Origin: Cucumis sativus
Lineage: Eukaryota; Streptophyta; Magnoliopsida; Cucurbitales; Cucurbitaceae
DNA: 64,000 nucleotides
Assembly (NCBI RefSeq): GCF_000004075.3
Contig: NC_026656.2
Coordinates: 13,950,001 to 14,014,000 of the forward strand
Direction: 5' to 3'
Shown: in pieces, positions 1 to 12,070 of the stretch
Layout of the letters: each line of letters starts with the position of its first letter
How positions within the stretch are numbered: the first letter of the stretch is position 1
Notes under the pieces: model-generated
Told to the model about the DNA's origin: nothing
What the model saw: the letters and a program-made list of their open reading frames with translations, nothing else
The model's database searches: none
Made by a program: the position numbers and the translations under genes

Positions 1-912
1 AACTCAATCATTATAGTTTGGATAATTAGATAATCATAGTAGGTTGGGTTGTCGTTTTTTTGAACACCCGTACAAAAAAAACTTTGAGAGAATTTCTTCT
101 AGTTAAAATCAGGAAAGAGAGACACTTATTCTCTGTTGTTGTGATAATTTTTCTTTACATAATAATAGTTTTCTTTGATTCAATGGGTTGTGAGAGTTTT
201 CTATAGTTGTAGAGTGTTTTACATAAATGTATTTTCCTTTAATTTCTCGACTATTCCTACTGTGATAGTGAAGTTTTTCTAACATTATCTTTACCTTGGT
301 CTTCTAATAAAATGCTTTAATTTAAGCTGAGTTGTTAGGTTATATATGGTTTATCTTTTTTCTTATGGATTCAACGTACTTAAGAAAAAAACAAATGTTG
401 TGGTAGGAAAAGGAAAGGAAATGGATAATGACAGTGTAGTTTCATTTGGTAGTTTATGTTCCAGAATAATTTGAATATCTTAATAAAACAAATCATCTGG
501 GAAGGATAATGAAATGATCATAATGGAGATAAAGTTCCCAAAAAATATAAACTTGATTTTTCTTTCTATATTTTCAAATATAGCATATAACCAAAGATCC
601 AGATTTTGATTAAACATTCCAAAATGTTATTATCAATCTTTATAGCACATACAGTGTAATTATATTTCTTGAATTCATATAATAACAATTCACAACCTTT
701 GGATCAATAGAAGATTTATTTAACGTTAGAGTATATAGATATAAGATTGTTTATGCTGTCATATATTATCGTGTTATTGTACAAAAATATATCGTCATAT
801 ATTACTTACGTGTATATATTGTAGTAAAAGTACATTTCTTTCCATATATGAGCTATGTATGTATAGATCTTAAATTACGAGTGGAGAATAACATATATGT
901 TAATTTTTCTAT
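1..912. other. spacer downstream of peptide pseudogene A
   Basis: No gene is seen. This is the repeating spacer of the peptide cluster and it closely matches 17,600-18,410 and 48,000-48,910. Bases 1 to about 80 match the right end of the MITE described at 17,265-17,690, so the window opens inside a copy of that element. Confidence 0.7.
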
Positions 913-1925
913 TTATTTTTTAAGGAGAGACGACGTTGTCTTTTCTTCTCTTAAATGTTTAGGAAAGGCGTTGTGAAGAAATTTCTTTTCCAATCCATGT
1001 GGATGACAAAACATAGGTTGAGCTTGCAGACTAAGTCTAGACTTTAGTTTTGGTATACCACGCATGTTAAGGTTATATAAGATAACTATTATTGTTGTTG
1101 ATTTTGGAATAGGCCACACATATAGGAAATTTTAGTTGCCTATATTGGATTCGAGTTATGTAATTGTTGATGATATTGCTAGATTAATGAAATTATTGAT
1201 GGTTTCCTTATTATACTAAATTCAGTCATTTTTTGTGTATTAAATATGTTTTATTGACGAATATACATAATGCAGGAAATAGGAAATGAAAAATTTTGTG
1301 TATTAATAAATGATATACATGACGTTAAATACATGCCAAATATACTATCTTATTTGAATCAAAAATACGATTTTACTTGACAGTTTTGTAGTGTCAAGTA
1401 TACTAACTATCTTACTTGACGTTAATACAGTGTTAGGTAAATGTATACTTGACGGTTTTATAGTGTCAAGTAAATATATACTTGATGGCTTTTTAGTGTT
1501 AAGTAAATGTATACTTGACGGGTTTTTCGTGTCAAGTAAATGTATACTTTGACGGCTTTTTAGTGTCAAGTAATGTGACTAAACTTGACAGTCAATTACT
1601 TGACGGTTTTAAAGACGTCAAGTATACGTTTACTTGACAACTGTATTAACGTCAAGCAAAACCATTTTCTGAAGTAGTGGTGCCATGGATAAGAACAATT
1701 CATACGACTATTGCATGGAATCTTAACGACCCTTCTAGCATCTGCCACGAATGTTTCTGAAATATTTCAATTGATAATTGTCATATGATAAGATAACAAT
1801 AATTGCAAAAAAGAAAAAAAGGTATTATTTATAAACAATTGAAATGGATTTATATACCTAAGATAACAAAGAACATTAAGAACATTAAGAACAAGAGAGG
1901 CGAACTTTGTGGAGGACTTCACCAT
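913..1925 (-). pseudogene. cysteine-rich peptide gene, copy A (broken)
   Basis: This is a relic of the two-exon peptide gene described at copy B. The 3' half of exon 2 is at 913-1029 and keeps the last two cysteines and the basic tail. The 5' half of exon 2 is at about 1683-1756 and exon 1 is at 1858-1925. About 650 bp of foreign DNA separates the two halves of exon 2, removing the middle cysteines. Exon 1 is 68 bp instead of 58: a 9-bp direct duplication and one extra base put it out of frame. The upstream TATA-like site (atttata read on plus, 2011-2017) remains. It cannot make the normal peptide. Confidence 0.85.
1030..1679. mobile_element. CACTA-like remnant inserted in copy A
   Basis: The segment splits exon 2 of copy A. 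Its right end reads ...ttctgaagtagtg, the reverse complement of CACTACTTCAGAA, which fits a CACTA terminus. The interior has many short TTGAC / GTCAA motifs in both orientations at 1370-1665, like CACTA subterminal repeats. The left end does not begin with CACTA, so it is truncated or rearranged. No transposase is present. Confidence 0.5.
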
Positions 1926-2924
1926 ATCAAATGTCTAGTGGGTTAGTGTTATATTTGATTTGGAAGATTTGTATTTGTTTGTGTGCTTTTGGAAGGAATA
2001 ATATATCATAATTTATAGTAAATTATATGGGATAGTTGCAACAATAACAAAATAACAAAAACAAGAATGATTAAAATTTAGTATAGGTTTTACCAGTTTT
2101 AGGTTTTAGGTTTTGCAAAACTTAGCAAAAGTCAAAGGGAGTTTGGCTCAAAACCCAAAATTAAGAAAGTCATCAAACTAAATGCAACAAAATTTCTTGT
2201 GAGCAGAGGTATAAGTAGAGTTTCTCTTTCAATACACTTTTTTATTACTATATACTTTTGTAATACTAAAAAAAACTAAAATAATGGAAAGGTCCAAAAT
2301 TTAAAATGTGTGATTCCTGATATATGAAGCGTTGGATTGGTATTAGATATATTGTTAGATACACTTGAAATGTTGGTATATATGTTAAATCTAATGTTTA
2401 TATGTAGTTCATGTTCAATGTTTAATACACTCATGTGATCTTATATCTTATATACGATTGATACACTTGAAATATTATGTTTATAAAAGAAAATATTTAT
2501 GCTTTATTTCAAATGTGAGTTATAGCTGATGATTGAATGTGTAGTGTCGTTATATATAATGAATATATGGTCGTGGTAGTAGACATTTACATAATAAATT
2601 TATAATTTACAATTTATATAAGGACGTGTAAAAAAAGAAAAATGTGATTTGATGCTAACGTCAAGGATGTGAACTACAAAACTAAAGTCATGAAATATTC
2701 ATACCTATGTAAGAGTCTTCGAATTGATTGGATATATGATATATGGAGAATGGTTTTGTTTATATATGCTCGAGTTTTGAAACTATATTTGATGAATACC
2801 ATTGATCATATATATATATTTATGAAACTGTTGCTGGACAACTGTACAGGACTATTAGATCAGCACAATACACGAACAAAAATATAATTCAATTACAATT
2901 TTTTTTTAAAAAAAATTGAAACAT
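1926..2924. other. cluster spacer
   Basis: Upstream region of copy A plus spacer. No gene is seen. Bases from 2,330 onward match 38,466 onward and 49,752 onward, showing that the A-B interval is a third copy of the same spacer block. Confidence 0.6.
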
Positions 2925-4530
2925 GCTTGACGGTTTTAAAATGTCATAAACAATTGCATTCTTGACGATTTTTAAAAGGCATAAACAAATACATTTTTGA
3001 CCGTTTTAAAATGTCATGAATATGTATACTCTTTGTTGGCTTTTTGGCCCTTAATCTCAAATAAATTTATTTTAATTATTCAATTAATTTATGTTTTGAT
3101 GATAACAAATCTGATTTTTTTTATTGACAATTTTATTAATTTGAATAGACCATATCGTAGAGCTTGGAAAAATGATTCAAACGCCTCTTGAATCACCCAA
3201 ATCGAAGTTCAAATGAAGAAAATATTGCTAAAAGAAGCTTAACGAAAAAATACCCGAGATGGTGACGTGGCGACCAAGCATTCAATTTGAACCAATTAGA
3301 GAAAGCCACTTGGAGCAATGAAGAAGTATCAAATGTGGCTTTTTGTTATGTTTTATTGGCTTTTATAAAGAAAATGAATTTAAAAGAAAAATGATTTTAA
3401 TATTATTATTTTTTCTTGTGTCTAACGGCTAGTTTTTTTAAAAGAGGGTGAAGTTGCTTTATTGATTTCTTTTTAAACAAAATATTTTGAAAAGACATAT
3501 TATTATATTATTATTTGTATTGTGTCTAACGGCTAATTAAGTTTAAACCTCAACCATTCATTTTTCTTTTACTTATATCTAATGACCCAAATGATTTTGA
3601 ATTTATCTTTCCTCTCTTTTTAAATACTTCACATTTACACAAGATCACAACATCTTTACAATCCTCAAGCAAAAAGCCACCATTGTTATTCTCTCTAAAG
3701 CTTCCAATTTTTATTCTTTTCATCTTATTCTTGAGAGCTTCTTATTGTATTGTGAGGATTAAATTTGTGAGCTTCAAATTGTATACTCACTCTTTTAGAG
3801 AGTTTTCTTTTGTGTGATTTAAAAATTTCAACATATTGTAACGGTTGGATCCTAACCCGTGGAAAGGATCGGGTTTGCTCTTGAACCCGAAAAAGGAGCA
3901 AGAATCGGTTCGGCTCAAATCCGTGGAAAGAATCCAAAGAAGATTTTCAATCAAAATCCCAAGGGGTGCTTGGGAAAGTGGATGTAGGTTGAGTTTAACC
4001 GAACCACTATAAAATTACGGTGTCTTCTTCTCTAACTCTTTTCTAATTATTTTTTAATTTAATTTTAGTTACATATTCTTATTGGTTGAGTTTGATTGCA
4101 TACTTCCATTCATATCTTTTTATCAATCTTGTTATTTAACAAAGTTTACAAAGTTCTTTATTTAAATTTTAGAAAATATCTAATTAGTTGATTTTACTTT
4201 TTATTTGTTAAAAAGTTTATTTAAACCCTATTCACCCCCCTCTAGGGTTGCCATACCGATCCAACACTCTTGACGGTTTTAAAATGTCATAAACAAGGGC
4301 ATTCTTGACGGGTTTAAAATGTCATAAACAAGTCTATTCTTGACGGTTTTAAAATGTCATGAAAATATGTATATTTGATGTTTATAAAACGTCAACGTTC
4401 TCTATTCTTGACGTTTTATCAACCATCAAGAAATTTGACTTCCTTGACATTGGCTTCATTGACGTTTTTAAAACCGTCAAGAATAGGGTCTCTCGACAGT
4501 TTAAAAACGTCAAAAGAGCATGTTTTTTTA
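2925..4530. mobile_element. CACTA-like subterminal-repeat block, split by a solo LTR
   Basis: Pieces at about 2925-3033 and 4267-4530 carry repeated ttgacggttttaaaatgtcat-type units and, toward the right, the inverted form. Together they match the uninterrupted blocks at 39,057-39,363 and 50,346-50,650, whose right end is ...tgtagtagtg, the CACTA terminus reversed. In this copy the right end is rearranged (ttttttagtagagc). No coding region is present. Confidence 0.55.
3034..4266. mobile_element. solo LTR (1,233 bp)
   Basis: It begins TGTTGG and ends CCAACA, a perfect 6-bp terminal inverted repeat of LTR type. It is flanked by the perfect 5-bp target duplication ctctt (3029-3033 and 4267-4271). 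No internal retrotransposon sequence is present, so it is a solo LTR left by LTR-LTR recombination. It sits inside the CACTA-like block, and the two sister blocks (39.06 and 50.35 kb) show the empty site. The superfamily is not decided. Confidence 0.88.
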
Positions 4531-5388
4531 GTAGAGCATGTTCTCTATAGCCTTAATTAGTTTCAAATCGTCTTAGTTGTAAACACTTTTAAGTTAAGAG
4601 ATTCCTAGTAACTTCGGTTAAATTCTCTTTTGTTAGTATCTAGTTTAAAAGTTGAGTTTGGTTGTGAGTATTACAAAAAAATTTAGGAGAGTGTTCTTGT
4701 AATTAAAATTAAGGAGAGAATTATTTCACGTGGTTATAAAAGTTTCTAACATAATGATCTTCTTTTCAGTGGGTTGTGGTTTAATTTTTCTATAGTTTAA
4801 TTTTAGAGTGTTCTACGTACCTAAATTGTTATGTTTCTTTTAATTTCTCAATTGCTCCTACAATAGTAGTAGTGATAAGCTTTTCCAACAAAAGTACATC
4901 GATTTACTGTTGGTTTACAGGACTACATAGTCTTTTTTTTCTCTTTCTAATCCACTGGTTCAAACACCCCTTTCAGTATGTGATCGAAAAGGCAAACTTT
5001 GATATTCTTGCCCAACTGGTGTATTTGCCAATAGTCAAAATGACATCATGAATGCCTTTTCATTCTAGGATGAAGTACTTTGATGTCGAGAAAGATTAAT
5101 GTTAAGATACAATGTAATTATATATATTTCTTGAAGTCATCTAATAACAATACACAACCTTTGGATCAATAGAAGATTTATTTAACATTAGAGATTCATT
5201 TAACGTTAGAGTATCTATATAGATATATGATTGTTTATGTTGTCATATATTATTGTTCTTGTAGAGAAATACAGTCATATATATATTACTTATGTGTATT
5301 GTAGTAAAAGTACATTTCTTTCCATATATGAGCTATATATGTAGATATTAGATTGGGAGGGGAGAATACATATATGTTAATTTCCCAT
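4531..5388. other. cluster spacer with RCCR-intron-like segment
   Basis: No gene is seen. Bases about 4917-5105 closely resemble 57,776-57,958 inside the intron of the first RCCR gene (shared ggttcaaacacc, cttgcccaa.tggtgt, gccaatagtcaaaatg, catcatgaatg). The same segment lies in the spacers near copies E, H, J and M. Confidence 0.65.
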
Positions 5389-5744
5389 TTATGTTTTAAG
5401 GAGCGACGTTGTCTTTTCTTCTCTCAAATGTTCAGGAAATGCGTTGTGAAGAAATTTCTTTTCCAATCCATGTGGATGACAAAAACATAGGTTGAGCTTG
5501 CAGTCACAGTCCCATGGATCAGAACAATCAATACGACTATTGCATGGAATGTTTACGACATTTCTGGCATTTGCCACGAACATTTCTGAAATATTTCAAT
5601 TGTTAATTGTCATACAATAAGATAACAATAATTGCGAAAAGAAAAAAAAGATATTTTCTATAAACAATTGAAATAGATTTAGATACCTGAGATAATGAAG
5701 AACATTAAGAGCAAGAGAGCTAACTTTGTTGAGGACTTCACCAT
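5389..5744 (-). CDS. secreted six-cysteine peptide (NCR/defensin-like), copy B
   Basis: Two exons are inferred: exon 1 at 5687-5744 (58 bp) and exon 2 at 5389-5585, with a 101-bp GT-AG intron splitting a codon after base 1. The spliced product is 84 aa. Exon 1 begins MVKSSTK and continues with a hydrophobic run, a typical signal peptide; cleavage probably follows 'VANA'. Exon 2 has six cysteines spaced C-x5-C-x5-C-x-C-x4-C-x-C within about 24 residues, then a conserved tail rich in His, Lys and Glu ending in SLLKT. The leader-intron-mature layout and the 'PC-x5-DC' start resemble late-nodulin/NCR and defensin-like peptides, but the spacing is not a textbook match. An apoplastic signalling or antimicrobial role is possible; the function is unknown. 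A TATA-like site lies about 80 bp upstream (5825-5831). The ATG is chosen because it gives the signal peptide. Confidence 0.8.
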
Positions 5745-7533
5745 ATCAAATATCTATTGGGTTAGTATTATATGACCTGGAAGATTTGTATTTGTGTGTG
5801 CTTTCAAATGAATAAAATATCATAATTTATAGTAAAATGTTGTAGCTTAAAATGGAAGAAACTATATGAGATAGTTGCAACAATAACACAACAAGAATGT
5901 TTACAATTTAGTATATATTTTACCATTTTTAGGTTTTAGGTTTTGCAAAACTTAGCAAAACCAAAGGGAGTTTGGCTCAAATCTCAAAATTAAGAAAGTC
6001 AAAAACTAAATGCAACAAAATTTCTTCCAAGCAAACGTACAAGTAGAATTTCTCTTTCAATACACTTTTAATTACTATACTTTTGAAATACAAAAAAAAA
6101 AAAAAAAAACTAAAATAATGAAAGGCCCAAAATTTAAAATGTGTGATATTATTGTTGATTAAGGTTTGATTGAATGATTGGTATTAGATATATTGTTGAT
6201 ACATTTGAAATTAATAGTGTTGATAGATGTTAAATATAATGTTGATACATACGCATTTCTGTCTAATTACTTCAAGTATTTACTTATTCACTCATGTCTT
6301 AAATCTTATATACGAATGGTATATACACTTGAAATATCATAATCATAAAAGAAAACATTTATGCTTTCTTTCAAAAGTAAGTTACAGCTGAGTGAATGTG
6401 GATTTGTTATTTTATATAATGATGGTGGTGACACTAGACATAGACAAAATAAATTCAGATACGGCAGGTCCACTTGCAAAATAAAGAAAAATGTCATTTG
6501 ATGCTAAAGTCAGGAATGTGAACTACAAAATAAAGAAGAACTTAAAAGTACTTCTTAGATATCTCATATGAAGTGGTCATAACGATTATGTAATTGTAGG
6601 GGATTTTATATGAGTTTTATCTTAGTCCAACTAGGATTAGGATCTGAGTTTCATAATCATTCCAGATAAGCTAGGTTACCTCTTAAGCTAAATGGGTAAG
6701 GGCACATGTAATTTTGGCATGCCTTTTTCATCAAATTTCGAGGATTGGCCTCTACCTCATCCTTGGCCAAGATCAAAACCAAAATGGTTGGTTTAGTCTT
6801 TTTACTAAAATCATCCTCCTTTCAAGGTCAAAATAGGTTGGAATACACTCCAATTCACTAAACAAAGAAGGTTAGTCTGGGTGATCGGATTACTTTGGCT
6901 AAAACCCTAATTAACCCTTTTCCTTATGGCCACTTCATCTTGTCAACCTAGTTGCATTTTTATTTACTGTTGTTTTCTTGGTTCGATAGTTTGTCCATCT
7001 TTGTTTTGCTGTTTATATTCCCTTTAGCCAAAAAATTAAATCACTAATAACAAGTTCCTAACATTGTAAAAAGAAAGCATCTATAGCTTTAGTTTCAAAC
7101 CGTCTTAGTAGTAAACACTTTTAAGTCAAAGTCTCATAACTCTAGTTAAATTGTCGCTTCGTATTATCTAGTTTAAAAGTGTAGTTTGGTTGTGAATAAT
7201 ACAAAGAATGGGTAGGAGAGTATTATTGTAATTAAAATTAGGGAGAGAATTATTGTGTGTGGTTATAACAATAGGGAGAGAATTATATTTCTTGAATTCA
7301 TCTAATATAATAGCAGTACACAACCTTTGGATCAATAGAAGATTTATTTAACGTTAAAGTATATAGATATAAGATTGTTATGCTGTCATATATTATTGTT
7401 CTTGTAGAGAAATATAGTCATATATATATTACTTATGTGTGTATTGTAGTAAAAGTACATTTCTTTCCATATATGAGCTATATATGTAGATCTTAAATTG
7501 GGAGGGGAGAATACATATATGTTAATTTCCCAT
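5745..7533. other. cluster spacer
   Basis: Promoter side of copy B, followed by AT-rich spacer. No gene is seen. It matches the E-F (13.5-15.5 kb) and J-K (43.8-45.9 kb) spacers, including a stretch at 6,560-7,080 with no coding potential. Confidence 0.6.
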
Positions 7534-7889
7534 TTATGTTTTAAGGAGCGACGTTGTCTTTTCTTCTCTCAAATGTTCAGGAAGGGCATTGTGAAGAAAT
7601 TTCTTTTCCAATCCATGTGGATGACAAAAACATAGGTTGAGCTTACAATCACAGTCCCATGGATCAGAACAATCAATACGACTATTGCATGGAATGTTGA
7701 CGACATTTCTGGCATCTGCCACGAACAATTTTTCTGAAGTGATACAATTGTTAAATTGTCATACAATAAGATAACTATTGCAAAAAGGAAAAAAATGGCT
7801 ACATATAAACAATACAAATTGACTGATATACCTGAGATAATGAAGACCATTAGGAAGAAGAGAGCGAACTTTGTCAAGGGCTTCACCAT
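7534..7889 (-). CDS. secreted six-cysteine peptide, copy C
   Basis: Exon 1 is 7832-7889 (58 bp) and exon 2 is 7534-7733 (200 bp), with a 98-bp intron. The product is 85 aa, one residue longer than copy B because the acceptor side of exon 2 reads EKLFVADA in place of EMFVANA. The leader begins MVKPLTK and has more Phe than B. All six cysteines and the tail (with ALPEHL) are kept. A TATA-like site is at 7973-7979. Oddity: the unspliced sequence stays open for 106 codons from the same ATG, entering exon 2 in another frame. Peptide identity is clear; function is unknown. Confidence 0.8.
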
Positions 7890-10779
7890 ATTCGATCTCT
7901 AGTTGGGTGAGTATTATGTGATTTAAAAGATTTGTATTTGTTTGTGTGTTTTTGAATGAATAATATAGCACAATTTATAGTAAAATGTTGTAGGCTTAAA
8001 ATGATAGAAATTATATGGGATAGTTGCAACAATAACAAAACAAAAATGATTAAAATTTAGTATATGTCTACCATTTTTAGGTTTTAGGGTTTTGCTATGC
8101 AAAAAAAACACCAAAAGGACAATTATCGTAACCAATGCTAAAAAAGAACAAAAATAATCAAAGGTCCAAAATTCTTTTATGATTAAAATATACGATGGTT
8201 GATTCAGCGTTGATTGATATTAGATATTTTGTTGATATAGTACTTGGAAAGTTGATGGGTGTTTGTTGTTGCTCTTTACCAAGAAGGAGTTGTAAGTTGA
8301 GAAGCTTTAACGCCTAGACAAAACGAGTGCTTCTTTGTCTTGTATCTCTTAGAGTGTATTGGTATCTCACCTGATAAAGTCGCTTAATGGTCAACTCGCC
8401 AGATGATTTCACCTACTGATCACCTCCCCAAGTGGTCAAATCTTGCCAAGTAGTCAAATTGCATGGTTAGATTGCCTCGTCAAAACACAAACTGCAAAAC
8501 AGAAACTGGTTAAGAAATGGCCGAGTCATGGATCTCGCTCTCTTTAAGATGTTTTCGCAGCTCTGGTCTCTTTGTGCAAAGAGTTTGATCGCCTCGTCAT
8601 GCTCAGGATAAAATATCCTCGTTCTTCAATTAGTTTTGCTCAAAACTGCAAAACTAATTGGAATTCACAACACTCAAATAGACACTCTAATGCTCGGTAG
8701 AAAAGAATGAGACTGATATATATAGTGAGTATGGAGAGACGAACGATCATATTAGTGATGAGAAAAGTTTAGTTTTTAATTTAAGTAAAAAGTATTTTAT
8801 TCCTCCTCTCCTCGCCATAAGCCCGACGACGGTGGCACGTGGAGATATAGACATACCTACGTTTGGCTATCTCCTCACCACTTCATAAACTTGGATGCCC
8901 TTTGGGTCTAAATCTGAGTGAATGTATGAGTTTATAAAGGCGACCTTGAGAATACATGTTTAGAGTAAAATAATAATAAATATTTGGTTACTCAAAATTT
9001 TCATTTAACAGTGTTTGATATAATAATGTTGATATCTTACTTCAAGTATTTGCCAGATTGATGTTTGATACACTCAAACTTTAAATCTTATATATGATTG
9101 ATACACTTGAAATATTGTATGTTTAATTTATTAAAAGATAAACATGTATGCTTTATTTCAAAAGTAAGTGACAGTTGATTCAACACTGATTTCTGTTAAA
9201 TATAATGATGACACACTTGAATTTTTGAATGGTTGATAGACGTATCAAATAAATTTATAATTTACAATTTGGATAAGAGATAACGTGCAAAATGTATAAA
9301 GAAATTGTACTTTAATGCTAAAGTCAGATATCTGAAATTCAAAATAGAGAATAAAGAAGTTCTTAGATATCTCATATGGAGTCATAATGATCGATGTATC
9401 TTTAGGGAGCTTGACATGACATTTATCTTTGATCAAACTAGGATTTGGATATGAGTTTCTTAATCCCAAATAAGCAAAGTTATCTCTTTAAGCTAAATGG
9501 GGTAGGACACACATTTGACATGCCTTAGCTTGTACGTACATCAAATTTCAAGGCTTGGCTGAGATCGAGACCAAAGAGGTTGGCTTGAGTTTATTGCTCA
9601 AATCCTCCTCCTTTGAGGCCCAAATAGGGTGAAATATGTTCCATTCACCAAATGAAAAAGATTGGTCTCGATTGATCGCGCTACTTCGGCTCAAAGCCTA
9701 ATTACCATTTTTCTTAAGACCTTTTCATTTCTTGTTATTAAATTTACTATGGAATACACTCCATAACAAGCACCAAGCATTATAAAAAGGAGAGCTCCCT
9801 TAGTTTTAGTTTCAAAATGTCTTAGCTGTAAACACTTCTAAGTTCGAGTCTCGTAACTCTACCTAACTAAAAGAGTTACTAAATTCTCTTTTTGTATATT
9901 ATCTAAGTTTAAGAGCGGAGTTAAGGTTGTGAATAATACAAAAAAACTTTGAAAGAAGGTTCTTGTAATTAAAATCAGAAAGGGAGACATTTATTCATGT
10001 GGTTGTAATAATATTTCTTACATAATTGTTTTCTTTGATCTGGTGGGTTGTGGGTTTTCTATATAGTCTTAGAGTGTTTTACATAAATGTATTTTCCTTT
10101 AATTTCTCGACTATTCCTACTGTGATAGTGAAGTTTTTCTAACATTATCTTCACCTTGGTCTTCCAATAAAATGCTTTAATTTAATTAATTAAGCTGAGT
10201 TGTTAGGTTATATATGGTTTATCTTTTTTCTTATTGATTCAACATACTTAAGAAAAAAACAAAAGTTGTGGTAGGAAAAGGAAAGGAAATGGACAATGAC
10301 AGTGTAGTTTCATTTGGTAGTTTATGTTGCAGAATAATTTGAATATCTTAATAAAACAAATCATCTGGGAAGGATAATGAATGATCATAATGGATAATTT
10401 TTCCAACAATATAATCTAATTGATTTTTCTTTCTATATTTTCAAATATAGCATATAACCAAAGATCCAGACTTCGATTAAATATTCCAAAATGTAATGTT
10501 ATTATCAATCTTTATAGCACATACAGTCTAATTATATTTCTTGAATTCATCTAAGAACAATACACAACCTTTGGATCAATAGAAGATTTATTTAACGTTA
10601 GAGTATATAGATATAAGATTGTTTATGCCGTCATATATTATTGTTCTGGTAAAGAAGTATAGTCATATATATATATTACTTATGTGTGTATTGTAGTAAA
10701 AGTACATTTCTTTCCATATATGAGCTATATATGTAGATCTTAAATTGGGAGGGAGAATACATATATGTTAATTTCCAAT
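7890..10779. other. cluster spacer holding a solo LTR
   Basis: No gene is seen. Apart from the 747-bp insertion at 8264-9010, it is ordinary cluster spacer. Bases 9,925-9,960 (gttgtgaataatac then an A-run) show the empty target site of the MITE found at 17,265. From about 10,350 the sequence is the left edge of the large segmental duplication repeated at 40,711. Confidence 0.6.
8264..9010. mobile_element. solo LTR or short LTR-like insertion (747 bp)
   Basis: It starts TGTTGTTG and ends TTTAACA, flanked by the perfect 5-bp duplication gtgtt (8259-8263 and 9011-9015). Joining the flanks after removing the insertion gives sequence that aligns with uninterrupted spacers, for example the gttgatagatgttaaatata region near 6,225 and 13,915. 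A TATA-like stretch (gatatatatag) is near 8,717. It has no internal domain and no coding region. Confidence 0.75.
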
Positions 10780-11140
10780 TTATGTTTTAAGGAGCGACGT
10801 TGTTTTTTCTTCTCTCAAATGTTCAGGAAGGGCATTGTGAAGAAATTTCTTTTCCAATCCATGTGGATGACAAAAACATAGGTTGAGCTTACAATCACAG
10901 TCCCATGGATCAGAACAATCAATACGACTATTGCATGGAATGTTAACGACATTTCTGGCATCTACCACGAACGTTGCTAAAATATTTGAATTGTTAATTG
11001 TCACGAGATCATAAGATAACAATAATATTGTGAAAAGGAAAAATATATTATCTATAAACAATTGAAATGGATTTATATATACCTGAGATAATGAAGAACA
11101 TTAAGAACAAGAGGGCGAACTTTGTTGAGGGCTTCACCAT
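10780..11140 (-). CDS. secreted six-cysteine peptide, copy D
   Basis: Exon 1 is 11083-11140 and exon 2 is 10780-10976, with a 106-bp intron; the product is 84 aa. The leader begins MVKPSTK. The residues after the splice are ATFVVDA, so the likely cleavage region differs from the usual ETFVADA (Ala for Glu, Val for Ala). All six cysteines and the LLKT end are intact. A TATA-like site is at 11224-11230. It is the duplicate partner of copy I. The ORF is also open upstream of the splice acceptor into the intron, which is not meaningful. Confidence 0.8.
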
Positions 11141-12027
11141 ATCGAATGTGTCTAGTGGGTTAGTATTATATGATTTGGAAGATTTGTATTTTTTGTGTGC
11201 TTTTGAAGGAATAATATATCATAATTTATAGTAAAATGTTGTAGCTTAAAATGGAAGAAATTACAGGGGATAGTTGCAACAATAACAAAATAAGATTAAA
11301 ATTTAGTATATGTTTTACCATTTTTAGGTTTTAGGTTTTACAAACTTTAGCAAAACCAAAGACGGAGTTTGGCTCAAAACCCAAAATTAAGAAAGTCATC
11401 AAACTAAATGCGACAAAAATTTTTTTGAGCAGACATGCAAGTAGAATTTCTCTTTCAATACACTTTTTGATTACTATATACTTTTGAAATATTAAAATAA
11501 TGAAAGATCTTAAATTTAAAATGTGTGATTGCTGATATATTAAGCGTGAATTGGTATGAGATATATTGTTAGATACACTTGAAATGTTGATACGTAGTTC
11601 ATGTCAATGTTAATACACTCATTATCTTATATCTTATATACGATTGATACACTTTGTTTATAAAAGAAAATATTTATGCTTTATTTCAAATGTGAGTTAC
11701 ATCTTAATTATGATTGAATGTGCATTGTTGTTGTATATAATGAATATGGTGGTGGTAGTAGACATTTACAAAATAAATTTATAATTTACAAATTTGAATA
11801 AGGACTTGTAAAATAAAGAAAAATGTGATTTGACGCTAAAATCAGGGATGTGAACTACAAAATAAAAAAGTTAAAAGTTGTTAGATATCTCATATGAAGT
11901 CATAATGATGTTAATTGTAGGGGATTTTATATGAGTTTTATCTTAGTCCCAACAAGGATTAGGATACGAGAGTTTCATAATCCTTCCAGATAAGTTAGAT
12001 TATCGGACACATGTACATTTGACATGC

Positions 12028-12070
<43 letters not shown>

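Noticed and set aside
1370..1665. CRISPR-like array of TTGAC repeats
   Set aside because: Units occur in both orientations with irregular spacing, in a plant genome, next to a CACTA-type end; they are transposon subterminal repeats.
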